DNA from: Hemerocallis citrina
Taxonomy: Eukaryota; Streptophyta; Magnoliopsida; Asparagales; Asphodelaceae
Reading direction: 5' to 3'
DNA length: 64,000 nucleotides
Assembly (NCBI GenBank): GCA_017893485.1
Contig: CM030366.1
Location: forward strand, 47,676,283 to 47,740,282
The translations under genes and the position numbers were made by a program. The notes below the pieces were generated by a model. That model did not search any database, was not told the DNA's origin, and was given only the letters and a program-made list of their open reading frames with translations. Positions 22,219-33,853 of this stretch are shown in pieces; the stretch's first letter is position 1; each line of letters opens with the position of its first letter.

Positions 22219-24212
22219 TTAACTGAGAAGGTAACAGGGACCCCAAGGCCCTTGGGGGGAGGATGGTTCTGCACGGAGTTCACCTCTAGGACAAAGGCTT
22301 TTCGGAGGAGTTCGAATCTCTCCCCATTGGGCCCCCGTGTATGACATGTAGGATAGCTTAAGCTTCAGAATCTTGGGTCTCGGCGTGCCGTCCTGGCGAG
22401 GGGGAGGATCTTCCCTGTCCTTCCTTACGAACCTAGAAAGTTTCCCCCTCTGAATGAGGGCTTCGATCCCATCTTTGAGGGCCTGACAACCATCCGTGTC
22501 GTGGTCGTGATCCTTGTGGTAGCAGCACCATTTGTCCCTGTTTCTCTTCTTGCCCGGTGTGTTCATCTTCAGAGGTGGTAGGAAACCTTCTTTTCCAACC
22601 TCCATCTGGATGGTTGAAACACTCGCGTTGAGTGGTGTAAACTTCTCGAAGCGGGGAGGAGGGCGACATTGGCCTACATTGTCTTTCTGGAGCTTCTTAG
22701 CTCCTTCCTGTTCAACTCCCTTCCGATTGTTTTCGGAAGATGATCCCTGAAGAGTGGGGCGGTTGAGATCCTCTTCTGCTCGGATGTACTTCTCACTCCT
22801 AAGCAGGAGTTCTGAGAAATCCCGAGGAGGCTTCTTGGCAAGGGATGCCCTAAGGTTGTCATTAGTGACATTGGATTGGAAAGCAGCAGAGGCCACCGAC
22901 TGGTCTAGGTAGGCGATGGACCGGGCCTCGGAGGTGAAATGCTTAACATAGTTCCTTAGCTGCTCGCCCTTTCTTTGATGGAGTAATAGTAAAGAGGTGC
23001 TTGTCTTTTCAGTGCGACGGCTACTCACAAAATGAGTAAGGAAGAGCCCTTCGAACTGGTCGAAGGAGAAGAAGGAGGTCGGGGCGAGTCGAGAGTACAT
23101 TCTCTCGCAGGCCCCTTCAGCATGGCAGGGAAGGTTTTGCAAAGGAGTGCATCTAAAGCCTGGTGGATCATCATGAGAGTTTTAAAATTCTCGATGGGGT
23201 CAGTGGGGTCCGACTCCCCATTGTATGAGTCAAAGTTAGGGGCTTGAAGTTTTCCGGGACCGGGGATTCCATGATGGTCCGGGAGAATAGAGGCCTGTTA
23301 GGGCAAAAATTCCTCGCCCGTTGTTCCTCATCTCCGTCAAGTCGGCCAAGGTGCCTCTCCATCTCGTAGAGACAGTGGTAGATCGAGTCGTCCCTTCGGT
23401 CATATCTTGCTGAGCCCCGGGACTCTTCCTTATGCGAAAGGGGACTGGGAGTGCGACGGTGATAGCTTGGGGCAGGTTAAGGACTGGGAGTGCGACGACG
23501 ATAGCTTGGGGCAGGTTGAGGACTGGGCACCTGCTGATCATGGTTAGGAGCAATATTGAGGGCCCTCAGAACTGCTTCTTGAAACTGCTGGAACTCCGCC
23601 CTTGTGACAGGTGCCTTCCGATCAAGGTGGTCCCTTGATCGGGAGCAGACCGACCGATCGGGGTGCGGCTCCTCCTCTGACGGCGCGGGGGTGACTCCCT
23701 CTGCCTCCTGGTAGAGTTTGATCTTTTGCGGTCCGGTCTACGGGGGGATCGAGCTCTTGGGGACCGAATCGCAAGGCCCCCTTGGTGTTCACGACAGAGG
23801 ATTCCGTCATTGGTCCGTCTCTCTTCCAGGCAGGGCCGAAGTCTATCACATGCTGCCGGTTGATAATAATGTGTCGGAGATCCTTCGGGGTTGGAGGACT
23901 GTGAGAGGCCATGGAGTTGGATGAGGGGTTATGTATCGAGACATGGTCATGATGAGGAGGTTGCCCTTAGCGACTTCGGCGAGAGGGTCCCTCGGTAGCC
24001 CCTTGAGGCCCTCGAGGAGCCTTCTGGGGCTGAGGTTGCTGAGGAAGGTGCTGTCCAGACTGCAGTTACTAGACAGGTTGAAGGAGAGGTTGTCCAGGCT
24101 ACGGTTGTTGAACTTGCTGGAAGGGTTGGGGGAGGACCTCCTGAAGTGGAGGAGGAGGAGCGGGAGTGGCTCTGCAGTTGGAAACCATCTCCTTCCCCTT
24201 CTTTGGAGGCAT
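22219..24212 (-). pseudogene. Gypsy gag (Tat type)
   Basis: Minus strand; the start MPPKKGKEM at 24212 aligns with MPPKKVRSRG at 58179 in the sister copy. A variable Pro/Gln-rich N-terminus gives way to the gag core SFDQFEGLFLTHFVSSRRTE (about 23005-23070) and a CX2HX4-HX4C-like box CCYHKDHDHDTDGC (about 22488-22530). The C-terminal 307 codons are open (23142-22219); upstream frames are broken. Confidence 0.85.
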
Positions 24213-24270
24213 AGCTTGAAACTACTTTCGCTGATGAAATAGGGTTGGATTGCTTTTCGCTTCCCACATA

Positions 24271-24278
24271 TAGCGCCA
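24271..24278 (-). promoter_or_regulatory. Primer binding site, TGGCGC type
   Basis: On the minus strand tggcgcta follows the LTR end AGCAACA after AAT. The sister copy at 58111 has TGGCGCCG, which matches the 3' end complement of plant tRNA-Asp over about nine bases; here the last positions have changed. Confidence 0.7.
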
Positions 24279-24281
24279 ATT

Positions 24282-24891
24282 TGTTGCTGCTGATTTTGGT
24301 GTGGGAGCAAACAGATGAATTTGTGGATTCTTCGAGGAAACGAATAACCGAACCTGTTGACTTTCACCGACGTTTGACTGGTTTCTCGCCGCTGCCGTGA
24401 ACTTGCAAAAAGTTCGATACACCGGGATGGATCCTGGCGACGAACCCTCCGACGCTCTTGTTAGTAATCAGGAAGATTATGAAAGAGCTTTATGTGGAAA
24501 AAAGATTGATTACCTTGTTCTGGTGAGGGGAGAGGGATATTTATAGTCGCCTTAAGAGACAATTTAGAGATAATGATTTATCCCTATGTCTTGGTGTTTT
24601 TGGATAACGATGAAGAGTTTAGACTCGTTTCGTGATAAGAAAAGAGGTTTAAACTGCCTCTTAGAGATAATCACGAATTTGAATTACTCTTTAAACATCT
24701 GAATTAGTGTGTAACGGTTGCTACCCATACCCAATAAGACAGATCTGTTTTTGGGTTATTGGGCTTCAAAGAAAAGCCCAGTTCCTATTTCAGACCCGTT
24801 TGTAGGTAAAATTACCATTTTACCCCTGAGAGCTTTAAGATTCACGACCAATTTGAACGGTCCCAATTTAGTCCCATTTTTAGCCAATTCA
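24282..24891 (-). repeat. 5' LTR of the minus-strand Tat element, 610 bp
   Basis: Homologous to 2723-3333. TATAAATA on the minus strand at 24538-24545; AGAGCGTCGGAGGG near 24445-24459 (one base off the motif of the other copies); CCAGGATCCATCCCGG hairpin next to it. The LTR start is now TGAATTGG rather than TGATATGG. Confidence 0.85.
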
Positions 24892-27066
24892 TACAATTTC
24901 AGCACGGATCTTAAAAATTCTACAGGCAGATTAACAGTAACGGACCTCTCGAATAAGTCCGGGTCTTCTTCAGGCTAATTAACAAAATATGGGCCACTTT
25001 CAAGCCCATTAAAAGTGACTGGGCAGATCAAGAGAGACATACAGCCCATGAGGGTTGTAAGTCAAATCTCTTATCCCCACCAAAAGAGTAACCAATTCTA
25101 TCTCTTAAGGGGGAGAATCAACAAAAGATACCATATTTATAGCAATCTCCTAAATGTTTCTCAGGCCTATAGATACCCTCTCTACCTTCCTCGGTCAAAA
25201 GGTAATCAATCTTTTTAGGTTTTTTGCCGGTCCATCGGCCGCATCAGCAACCATTGGATTCAAATCAAGGTGCTCTTTTAACAATCCAGGTCCAATCTCA
25301 GAAGTTCTAACCACTATTTACGGTGACGATCAAAGGTTAGATCTTTATAGTTTCCTTCAAAATATAAATTCACTATCTGTTTACTCCCACACTAAAATAA
25401 GTAGCAACAAATTGGCATTGTCTCTGGAAAACTATACAGATTTACATCACATATTAGAACTTGCTATGAGAAGCATCGAGTTCTTCCGCCATGCCACCGA
25501 AGTTAAGAGGGAGAGCAGCGGCATCAAGCCATTTAGCCCACCCTCTTCGTTAACCGGATCAGCCCCAACAGCCTAATCAAGTTCTTCTCAATGAAGATGC
25601 ACCGGAGGCTCCCTGCGAAGCCGTCATGAACCGTGCCATGAATAACACCTTCTATACAACCATATTTCAGTCAATTCTGCCGCAAGCCACTTCATGCCCT
25701 CGCGAGGTCCCCGGGGGTCAAGAGATCTTCATCAAGCCATCAACGCCAGGCAATAGGGAACCGATCTATATCCGTTTGGACGAGAGACGTACCCAGGGCG
25801 AGGCCTCCAGCTCAGAACATTAGGTGAACTAGAGAAGCAACTCTCCTCGAAGGCAAAGATAAAGATGCTCCTCTTCTCATTGGGGGTGTAGTTTAAAAAA
25901 AAGTCTGACTAATGAGAGTCACAAGCATCTTGAGATGAACAAATAGCAAGAGGCCCCAGTCACTAGGGCCGAACTAGAAAACTTCAAGCATGACATCCTC
26001 CGAACCATCCGAGGTACTTATGATCAAGGTGGACGCTCATAGAACCGCCACTCGACTCCTTTAAAAGAAGAAGAATCCAGCGACTCAACTAGATCCAAGG
26101 GAAACGACGACCAAGTCTTTCGCCGCATTCGAGAAATAGAAGATCACATAGAATAGATAAAGTATGAAGAGAACAGTTCCAGCAAGGCTTACCACCTTGG
26201 TCGACCTCCTTTAAGAAAATTCATCCTTGATGCACCAAATCCAATGAACTTCAAAGCTCCTCAGTTTGTATCTGACGATGGTGAACCTGACCCAGCTAAC
26301 CATATTGAATTTTAAAAGTCTAATGATGGTCTATAACGCCACTGTGCGCTCATGTGCCGAACATTCCCCATAACTTTGAAATGATCAGTAAGGGATGGTA
26401 CTCACACCTTACTACAGAATAGATATTCTATTTCGACCAACTCGAGGAACTCTTCATAGCACACTTTGTTACTAGCCGCAAGGCTAAAAAAATATGTGAT
26501 TTGTTGGGATTAAAGCAAAGTGAAAGAGAACTACTGAAAGACTTTGTCAACCGCTTCACGGCCGAGGTAAGATCCATCTCCTCCTTGGACTCATCAGTAG
26601 CGGCTGCCTGCCTTTCGCTATAACATCGATCAGAAAGACCTGAAGGCCTCCCCCGCGAAGAAGCCTCCTAAAGATTTCACCAAGCTTCTAGAAAAGAGTG
26701 AAAAATAATCAGAGCCGAGGAAGCTTTTTATCCACAAAGTTAGAATGATCTATCTTTCGGGAACAAATGGAAGAATACCAATGAGGAAGGACCTGGAGAG
26801 TTTCAGAAAGACAGGGCAGTTCAATGCCATCCTCTTCCAGCACCACGCTTCGATAAGTTCACTCATCTTAATGCAAACGTATAAGCTATTGTCATGGAAG
26901 TCGAAAAGGATGGAATAATCTACCCTCCTCCCAAGATGACCACAGTCAGCACAAGAAGAGATTGAACAAGTTGTGTGAATTTCATAGGGATCATGGACAC
27001 ACTACCGACAATTGCCTAGCCCTCAAAGAAGAAGTTGAATGTATGATTCGCTGGAGCTACCTTTCC
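24892..27066 (+). mobile_element. Older Tat-type Gypsy fragment: LTR 3' part plus gag
   Basis: A plus-strand LTR remnant (24892-25409) ends AGTAGCAACA; AAT and a decayed PBS tggcattg (25413-25420) follow. A decayed TATA-like tatagata lies at 25168-25175. gag starts MPPKLRGRAA at 25491 and runs with many stops to 27066, where another element's LTR begins. The LTR 5' end is missing beside the minus-strand element, so that element probably landed in it. Confidence 0.8.
25491..27066 (+). pseudogene. Decayed Tat-type gag
   Basis: Readable pieces in order: MPPKLRGRAA (25491), MNRAMNNTFYTTIF (25626), VTRAELENFKHDILR (about 25960), a PMNFKAPQFVSDDGEPDP-like core start (about 26243), an AAFRYN/DQKDLKASPAKKPPKDF segment (about 26610) and LCEFHRDHGHTTDNCLALKE (about 26970). 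The last is the same Cys-His box as at 59845 and 22500. More than a dozen stops and frame changes. Confidence 0.8.
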
Positions 27067-28304
27067 TGTAACATCCCAGAAGAAAAAAAAAATTCACATT
27101 TCTTTTGCACGTGCAATGCACGTCAGAATTTTATATGCATGTTTTTAAATCTTCTAAGAGGTTATATACATTTCTTCTTTTTTTTTTTTAAATTTTTGCA
27201 CTTCGCATTATATTATTTTATAAAACTCATGGGCCTAAAAATATTTTCAAAACCCATCGAAGATATCCATTTTATTAATGAGCCCATTTGCAATTTCAAA
27301 AAAATAAATAAATGGCAAAAAAAGTGTGGTGTACACAAGCACGTGCACGTGCACACGTGCATTGTGCACACCTATCGGCCGGTTGTGAACGTTGGGAAGT
27401 TTGACCGGGTATTTGGTGAGTGGGGTAGTGGAGTGTAGATTAGTGGGGGAGAGTAGTTTTTATAACTACCAGGTGAATTTCTATAACTATTCTCAAAGCC
27501 TAATTAGACTTAACCTATCCCTAATTAAAAAAATTCAAACCAAGAAGAAGAGGCAGAGGAGCTCTCGGAATTGCTGTGTTTGCTGTTGACTTCTCTCATG
27601 GCTTTCGGTGACTTTTTGTGCTTGCTTTTGGCATTGTGTGAAGAATTTTTGCTATTAAGAGGTGGGTGTTTTTATATACTCTCTAAATTGCAGATTAATT
27701 GCATGCTTAGGCGTTCTAAAGTAAAATTGTAGATATAAATTGCTTAGTTTATTCTCAGTTTTGATGTGATGCATGTTGTAGGAGAAACTTAATAATGTTA
27801 GTGAATTATTAATTAAATGCATGTTGTTTGAGGTAGATTTTATGAAATTAAAATTTAAAGTTGTGCAAATTAACATATGTGATGCTATATTGGGGTTATT
27901 TAGAGTGCGTAGAATTTTTATAAACAAATTGTGAAAGGAATCGATTTGTGCATGAATTGAATTGATTAAGAAATTTTGGGGTGAAAATTCCACATCTTGT
28001 TAATTACCATTGAAAATAGAAAAAAAATCTATAAATGCGTTGTAGAATAATATTTTATAATTTCGTAATTGCATATGGTGTTTGGGATGTTCTCAATTTG
28101 TTAGAAACTTGTAAATTGTGTAAAATTACTTTGTTGTATGAAATTTCAGTATGATGTTGATACAGGATGTTGTTAGATTGAGTAGTATGAATGAATAAAT
28201 TTAATGTGGTGAATCAAAGGAGTTTAATGTGTATGGTTTTAAAAAAAAATGAATTCGACAGAGACCAAATACTTAATGAAATAAACCCCAAACATGTTGT
28301 GAAT

Positions 28305-28375
28305 CTAAGCTTGGCTCAGTGGGTAGGCGTGTGATCGCCTCACTAGTGGTGTTGGTTCGAGTCTTGGGTCCGTTG
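28305..28375 (+). ncRNA. tRNA-like sequence 1 in LTR (pol III A and B boxes)
   Basis: TGGCTCAGTGGG (28312-28323) fits the tRNA A box and GGTTCGAGTCT (28354-28364) the B box at tRNA-like distance, with a possible anticodon arm GTGA-tcgcc-TCAC between. No acceptor stem is evident. An A/T tail follows (28388-28405). Could be a SINE-type head captured by the LTR. No evidence of expression. Confidence 0.5.
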
Positions 28376-28460
28376 TTGTGGGAGAAGAAATTTTTTTAAA
28401 AAAAGTCAGAGAAGGGGTAGATAGATACTTAATAAATTAAAGGATATATATGTCGTGATC

Positions 28461-28525
28461 TGAGCCTTGGCTCAGTGGGTTGGCGCTTTGATGCCTCGTT
28501 GAGGGCGCTGGTTCGATGCCTGGCG
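28461..28525 (+). ncRNA. tRNA-like sequence 2 in LTR (pol III A and B boxes)
   Basis: TTGGCTCAGTGGGTTGG (28467-28483) and GGTTCGATGCC (28510-28520) repeat the A/B-box arrangement of the first copy 156 bp downstream, with different intervening sequence. A T/A-rich stretch follows. It may be an ancient duplication of the first. Confidence 0.5.
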
Positions 28526-29481
28526 CCTATTTTGGTGAAAAAATAATTTTTGTGGCTTTTTTGAAGTATTTTAAAAAAGGAAAAAGCTTTATAAAATTCA
28601 TGAAATATTACTAGAGTAATTTTGGAGTTATTTTACGATGTTGTAAAAAAAAAAAAAATTAAATTAAGAGGCATGTTAATTGCATTGCAAGTTGGAGTTC
28701 GAATTTAAATAGATATGGTTGAAAATATTGAAATTATTATTTCCGAAATTAAAAGTAAAGTTTTGAATTGGGAAATTGAGAAATTCTTGTATTGATTTTA
28801 AAGGAGTTTTGATACTACAAATAAACGATGTTAATTGAAGGGAAATGTTTGATTAAGATATAAATTATTTGTGGGGAAATGGTTAATTTTGAAGAAAAGA
28901 GTTTCGAGATAATTTTGGAAGTGACTAGTTTGTTTTGGAATTAAAAAGAAGTGATTAATGAGGAATTCGATTGGAAAATATTGATTAAGTGAATTATGAA
29001 AAGTTGAATACTTCATGGATGAATTAATTGTTGATTTAAAAGTTGAAATATTTATGTTGAGGTTGGATATAACCTATTTTGTATCTCTAGAATGAGATAG
29101 TTGTTGGAATACAGAGGCTAGGCGAGATCCTAGTGACCGGCAATTATTATTAATGAGATTTGAGGAGTAACCAGTGTGGGTTGACTCTCTCTTTGAGAAG
29201 TAGCCAGTGTGGGCTGACTTCTCTTGTGTTGGTTTAAGTCCGGTAGGGTACGCTAGCTCTAGGTTGTGATGATTATAACTAAAACATAAGGTCCGGCACT
29301 AAGGGGAGATGTGATGAAGTATGGGCAAACATGAGTATGAGGGCCTAGATAGCGTGGTGGGAGGTGTCTCCAGAATTACCAGGGTTAACGCTCGCAATGG
29401 GGGATATCCTTCAGAATTACTAGAACGAGGCGACGCTCATGGGATATTTGTGTGATGAGGTACCTATGACAGCGCGGTGTT

Positions 29482-29690
29482 GGTATTCGCCTCCAAAATT
29501 ACTGGGTGTAAGGCAGTATGTCCAAAATCACTTGAAGTAGGAGTGCAATACTCAAGAATTATCGAGGTCATAGCTCGCGGTGTGGGTATTCATCTCCAGA
29601 ATTACTGGGTGTGAAGCAATGTCCAAAATCACTTGAACTGGGAGTACGATACTCAAGAATTATCGGGGTGGTACTAGATACTCATAGAAT
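29482..29690. repeat. 103-bp tandem duplication with ccagaattactggg motif
   Basis: ggtattcgcctccaaaatta starts at 29482 and its partner ggtattcatctccagaatta at 29585, each followed by caatgtccaaaatcacttga-like and tactcaagaattatcg phrases. Shorter copies of the agaattac motif extend left to about 29340. It lies just upstream of the LTR promoter box. Confidence 0.8.
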
Positions 29691-30271
29691 ATCTAAAACA
29701 TACATTAGTCACCGTAGTAAAATTCATAGCGAGGGATTAAACCCTATATTGAGGTGTACGATAAAAGGCTTGCCCTAGGACCTATGTAGAAAGGGATGCA
29801 TAGAATCCAAACAAGTATGCATTAGTGCATCATAGTGTAAATCTGCAATACGCATCTAAGGCATATCATACACTGACATGTTTAGGATAGTCACTCTTTG
29901 CACTTTGTTTTTACATTCAAATTTGTGTTTGCTGTAGTATAAAGAATTGTTATATTACGGCATAGTGAGGATCGCTGTTTTATAATATTGCGTCGGTTGT
30001 AAGCAAGCTAATGTGCCCACAGTTTTCAGTGCAGGGTTGGGATTGACAAAAGAACACAAAAATGAATTGGTGCTAAAGATTGCTTTCAGATTTTAGTTGC
30101 TATCATTCAAGTTGTATTTATCATTTGCATTTATTTATTTCTGTTGTGTTAAAGTAAAAGACAGTGTTATCTGAAAAAGTTTTAATTTCCTTGTAAAATT
30201 GTATGAATTTGAAGTAAAAGATCCTGTTGTGCTACGAATTACCATATTTTGGAATGCGGGGTGTTACAGAG

Positions 30272-30284
30272 TGGTATCAGAGCC
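30272..30284 (+). promoter_or_regulatory. Primer binding site, initiator Met-tRNA type
   Basis: tggtatcagagcc, three bases after the LTR end, a full match to the standard plant initiator tRNA-Met complement. Confidence 0.92.
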
Positions 30285-30431
30285 AACTTCAATAAGTAGT
30301 ACAAAATTACAAGGGCGACACATTAAGGTGGACACTAGAAGTGTGAGTTCAGTTTATAGAGATTTAAATGTAAGTGATTTACATTTGTATTGGTCTATAC
30401 ACTGACGTTTTCTCCTATCTTTCCCTATCAG

Positions 30432-30905
30432 ATGGATGATAACCATGATCCCGTTGATGAAGTGGAATTGTTCTTTGAGGAAGATCCCGAAGTGGAGGAA
30501 CTCGAAGAGGAGGAAGACCCAGAGGAGGAAGAAGAGGAGTTGCCCAAATCTCGAAAGATTACTCCACCTCCACCTGATTCTCCTGATGAATCCTCAGATG
30601 AAGAACCGGCTGACAAAAAGAAGGACCACATTATCGCTTCTCTCCGAAAGTAATTGATCATCCATCAGTGGAGAGTAAACCACATGGAAGCTCATCACGC
30701 GGAGGACAAGCGGAACATTGCAGATCTGAGCCAGCGAGTGTGGGAACTGGAAAAGCTTCGACACATGAATGCTCGGCACTTTACCCAGCTAGACAACAAG
30801 GCTCGTTGGGGAAAGTAGGAATGCCGTCAGAAATGCTCAGAGATGCGAAGGGAAATAGATGAACTACGGGAAGAGCTCAGGGAAGCCAAAAGGAACCGTA
30901 GGATC
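30432..30905 (+). pseudogene. Acidic and coiled-coil leader frame before gag
   Basis: Frame starting MDDNHDPVDEVELFFEEDP at 30432; a long Glu-rich stretch (30470-30545) and a Pro/Ser/Asp region precede a stop at 30651-30653. In the same frame it continues with heptad-like MRREIDELREELREAKR and ends in a stop near 30908. I do not know a named family; similar acidic leaders occur before gag in some plant chromoviruses. Two stops break it. Confidence 0.5.
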
Positions 30906-31077
30906 TAGACTGTTTATGTTGGGGTTTTTCTTTTCTGATGTTTCATGTAATGGATGTATGGACAAGCTTTTATTTCTGAATGTAAAAAATTTATATTTTA
31001 GAAATGAAATGAATTATGTTGAAGAAAGTATATGTTGTTGTTATTTTTGGTGATTAATAAAGTTTCATGACTCAAAA

Positions 31078-32046
31078 ATGGCGAAGAACCTGAAACGGTG
31101 AAAGACCCAGTGGTGAAGGTAAGATTTGATCTGGAAACAGAATTGGCTAGGGTGTAGCAAACTATCAACACCTTTGTCGCAAATGTGACCCGAAGCATCA
31201 GGGTGGGATAGGCAGTACAAGTCCCAGAAGCAATCAAATTGGTGGAATCGGTCAAGCGGATGAAAACACCAGTGTTTGAGGACAAGGCAGATCTAGATGC
31301 GGTAGACGACTGGATTGAACAGATAGAAATAGTATTCGAGATCTTGGAGACACCAGAGGTGAGCAAAGCGAAGCTGGCCACCATGCAGCTAGAGAAGGAT
31401 GCCGGGGTCTGGTGGCAGTCAATGAAGCGAGCCCCGGGGAATGAACTGATCACTTGGGAAGAATTCTTGGAGGAGTTTCGCAGCCACTATTTTTCGATGG
31501 ATGTGCAGGAGAAATAGGCTATGGAATTCATGAGTTTACAGCAGGGAAGTTTGATTGTTCGAGAGTATGAGACCAAGTTTACTCAACTCTTGAGGTATGA
31601 AGGCACGGAAGTTTGAACAGGGATTAAGACCAAGTCTGAGGTCTCGGATGATACCCCTCGGTATCAGGAGGTTCAGCAAGTTGGTCAGGAGGGTTGTAGC
31701 CACGGAAGCCGACATGGAACAGTATCAGTTGGCTCAGACCAAGAGGAATAGTTGGAGCGCTGGCAAGATCCCCGCAACAGCAAGTAACTTCAGGGGATAG
31801 TCCCCAGCACAGAGGTTCTGACCAACTGGGGCAAATGTCGTTTCAGTGATGGCGAGGCCAAGCAACAGAGGTATCAGGGGCCCAGGTGTGACTTGCTACG
31901 ATTGTGGAGAAGTTGGTCATTTCAAGACCGACTACACCAAGCCTCGAAACCCCATAACTTGCTTCAACTGTGGAAAGGAAGGCCATACGAAGCCCTTTTG
32001 CCCCCAGTTCCAGCAGGAAGGACAGAGGCAGAAGCAGGCAGAGTAA
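31078..32046 (+). pseudogene. Chromovirus gag
   Basis: Core: VDDWIEQIEIVFEIL and MQLEKDAGVWWQSM (31239-31515), typical of Retrotrans_gag. A stop at 31515-31517 and a frameshift near 31605 follow. Two knuckles lie at 31894-32001: CYDCGEVGHFKTDY, whose last Cys is Tyr, and CFNCGKEGHTKPFC, intact. The protein would form the virus-like particle and bind RNA. Confidence 0.85.
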
Positions 32047-32189
32047 GGGAAGAAGCCATACCGGCAAGCACGAGTGTTTGGCCTGACTGAAGCTTATGGG
32101 GATGATGCAAACAATGTCATCACAGGTATGGGGGCACTCGAATAGGTTTTTACTATTGTTATTTCCTGTTTTTATATTAGAAAGTGTTA

Positions 32190-32490
32190 TGTACTGAGAG
32201 TATTCATTATGTAACAATAGAAATTCTAAATAATGGAATGAAAGCAACTGTTTTGTTTGATACTGGATCATCCCACACTTTTGTGTCACCTGCATTTGCT
32301 AAACGATTGGGAGTTGAGCCAAAAAAATTCCTGGCAAGGTTCTAGCAATAGCTACTCAGTTATGAGAAACGTTGACTACTGATCGGTACTATGATGGTTG
32401 TGACCTCGAGATCGGAGGGAGAATGTTTGGTATCGATCTCATTAAGTTTGAAGTGTTGGGAGTTGATGTGATTATTGGCATAGATTGAAT
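32190..32490 (+). pseudogene. Chromovirus aspartic protease
   Basis: LFDTGSSHTFVSPAFAKRLG (about 32253-32312) contains the intact DTG catalytic triplet (Asp codon 32259-32261). A one-base frame change follows near 32325 and a TGA interrupts the join to RT at about 32487. A retropepsin domain at the usual place between gag and RT. Confidence 0.85.
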
Positions 32491-33850
32491 GTCAATTTAC
32501 AGTGCCAGTATCGAATGCAAGGGCAAGGAAGTGTTGGTGAAGGCACCAGGAGGACCAACTATAATGTTTCAGGGGAAGAGAAAGTACAAGCAGTTAATGG
32601 CAGTTGTAGCTAAGAAGAAGATTCCTGAGGAAGTTAAGCAGATTCCTGTAGTCCGAGACTTTTGGACAGTATTCTTGGAAGACTTACCGGGACTATCACC
32701 TCATTAGGATGTAGAGTTCAGCATTTCCATTCAACTAGGGAGTGCACCAATTTCCAAGGCACCGTACAGAATGGCGCCGGTGGAACAGGATGAAGTTAAG
32801 AAGCAGATTGAAGAACTTTTGGGCAAGGGTTTTATCAGACCGAGTGCGACGCCTTGGGGAGCGCCAATCCTATTGGTGAAGAAAAATGATGGATCAATGA
32901 GAATGTGTATCGATTACAAGGAGCTGAACAAGGTGACCATCCAAAATAAGTATCCGATTCCATGAATTGACGATTTGTTCGACCGACTACAAGGAGCAGC
33001 AGTTTTCTCCAAGATAGATCTTCGGTCAGGTTGTCACCAAGTTCGAGTAAAGGAAGAGGATGTGCACAAAACTACATTCAGAACTCGGCATGGGCATTAT
33101 GAGTTCTTGGTTATGTTGTTTGGAGTAACAAATGCACCAGCTATATTCATGGACTTGATGAAAAGGGTCCTGCGGCCATTCATCGATTCTTTCGTCATGG
33201 TGTTCATCGACGATATTCTTGTCTACTCTAAGTCGGAAGAAGAGCATGTTGGGCATCTAGCAGAGGTACTGAAGAACCTGCAGGAACAGTAGTTGTATGC
33301 CAAGTTGTCCAAGTGTGACTTCTGGAAGTCCGAAGTTGCGTTCCTAGGTCATATCCTTTCTAAGGAGGGAGTGGCCATTGATCCCCAAAAAATAGAGGCA
33401 GTGAAGAAGATCAGAAGCTTTTTGGGTTTAACTTGCTACTACCGAAGATTTATTCAGGGCTATGCTCAGATAGTCGTGCCACTCACTAGACTTACAAGGA
33501 AAAATGTGAACTTTAAGTGGGCGGAGCAGTGTGAGGCAAGTTTCCAGGAGTTAAAGGAGAGGTTGACCACCTCTCTGATACTGGATTTACCGAGGGCAAG
33601 GATCGACTATGATATATACAGCGATGCTTCCCATCGTGGTCTGGACTGTGTGTTGATGCAAGAAGGGAAGGTAATAGCTTATGGGTCTAGTCAACTAAGA
33701 CCGCATGAGAAGAATTACCCAACCCATGATCTAGAGTTGGCGGCAATTATCTTTGCTTTGAAGCAGTGGCAACACTACGTGTACGGAGAGAAGGTCAATA
33801 TGTACACGGATTACAAGAGCCTGAAGTATATCTACCAGTAGAGAGATCTG
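32490..33850 (+). pseudogene. Chromovirus reverse transcriptase and RNase H
   Basis: One reading frame throughout, broken only by stops at 32705, 32963, 33290 and 33839. [45 protein letters not shown] and active site FIDD (33203-33214, FIDD instead of YVDD, known as a tolerated variant). Connection: [15 protein letters not shown]. RNase [13 protein letters not shown] (catalytic Asp), [15 protein letters not shown] (Glu) and [11 protein letters not shown] (Asp). Confidence 0.92.
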
Positions 33851-33853
33851 AAT

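Larger units (their letters stand above)
18684..24891 (-). mobile_element. Tat-type Ty3/Gypsy element, 3'-truncated
   Basis: Minus-strand element with 5' LTR (24282-24891), PBS, gag, protease, RT, RNase H, archaeal-like RNase H and integrase in that order, stopping within the integrase C-terminal tail at 18684. 3' untranslated region and 3' LTR are absent. Many frameshifts and some stops. It is closely related to the copy at 57491-64000, with the same protein order and similar sequence in all domains. Confidence 0.9.
27067..30268 (+). repeat. 5' LTR of the Tekay-like element, 3202 bp
   Basis: Starts TGTAACATCC and ends GGTGTTACA, a 7-bp inverted terminal match. Contains four CACGTG sites (27108, 27340, 27346, 27354), two tRNA-like boxes (28305-28370 and 28461-28522), a degenerate array of ccagaattactggg phrases with a 103-bp duplication (29482-29690), and the CATACACTGACA box at 29867-29878. 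Confidence 0.9.

Noticed and set aside
28305..28525. Functional tRNA genes
   Set aside because: A and B boxes are good but no acceptor stem pairing or full cloverleaf can be drawn; called tRNA-like only.
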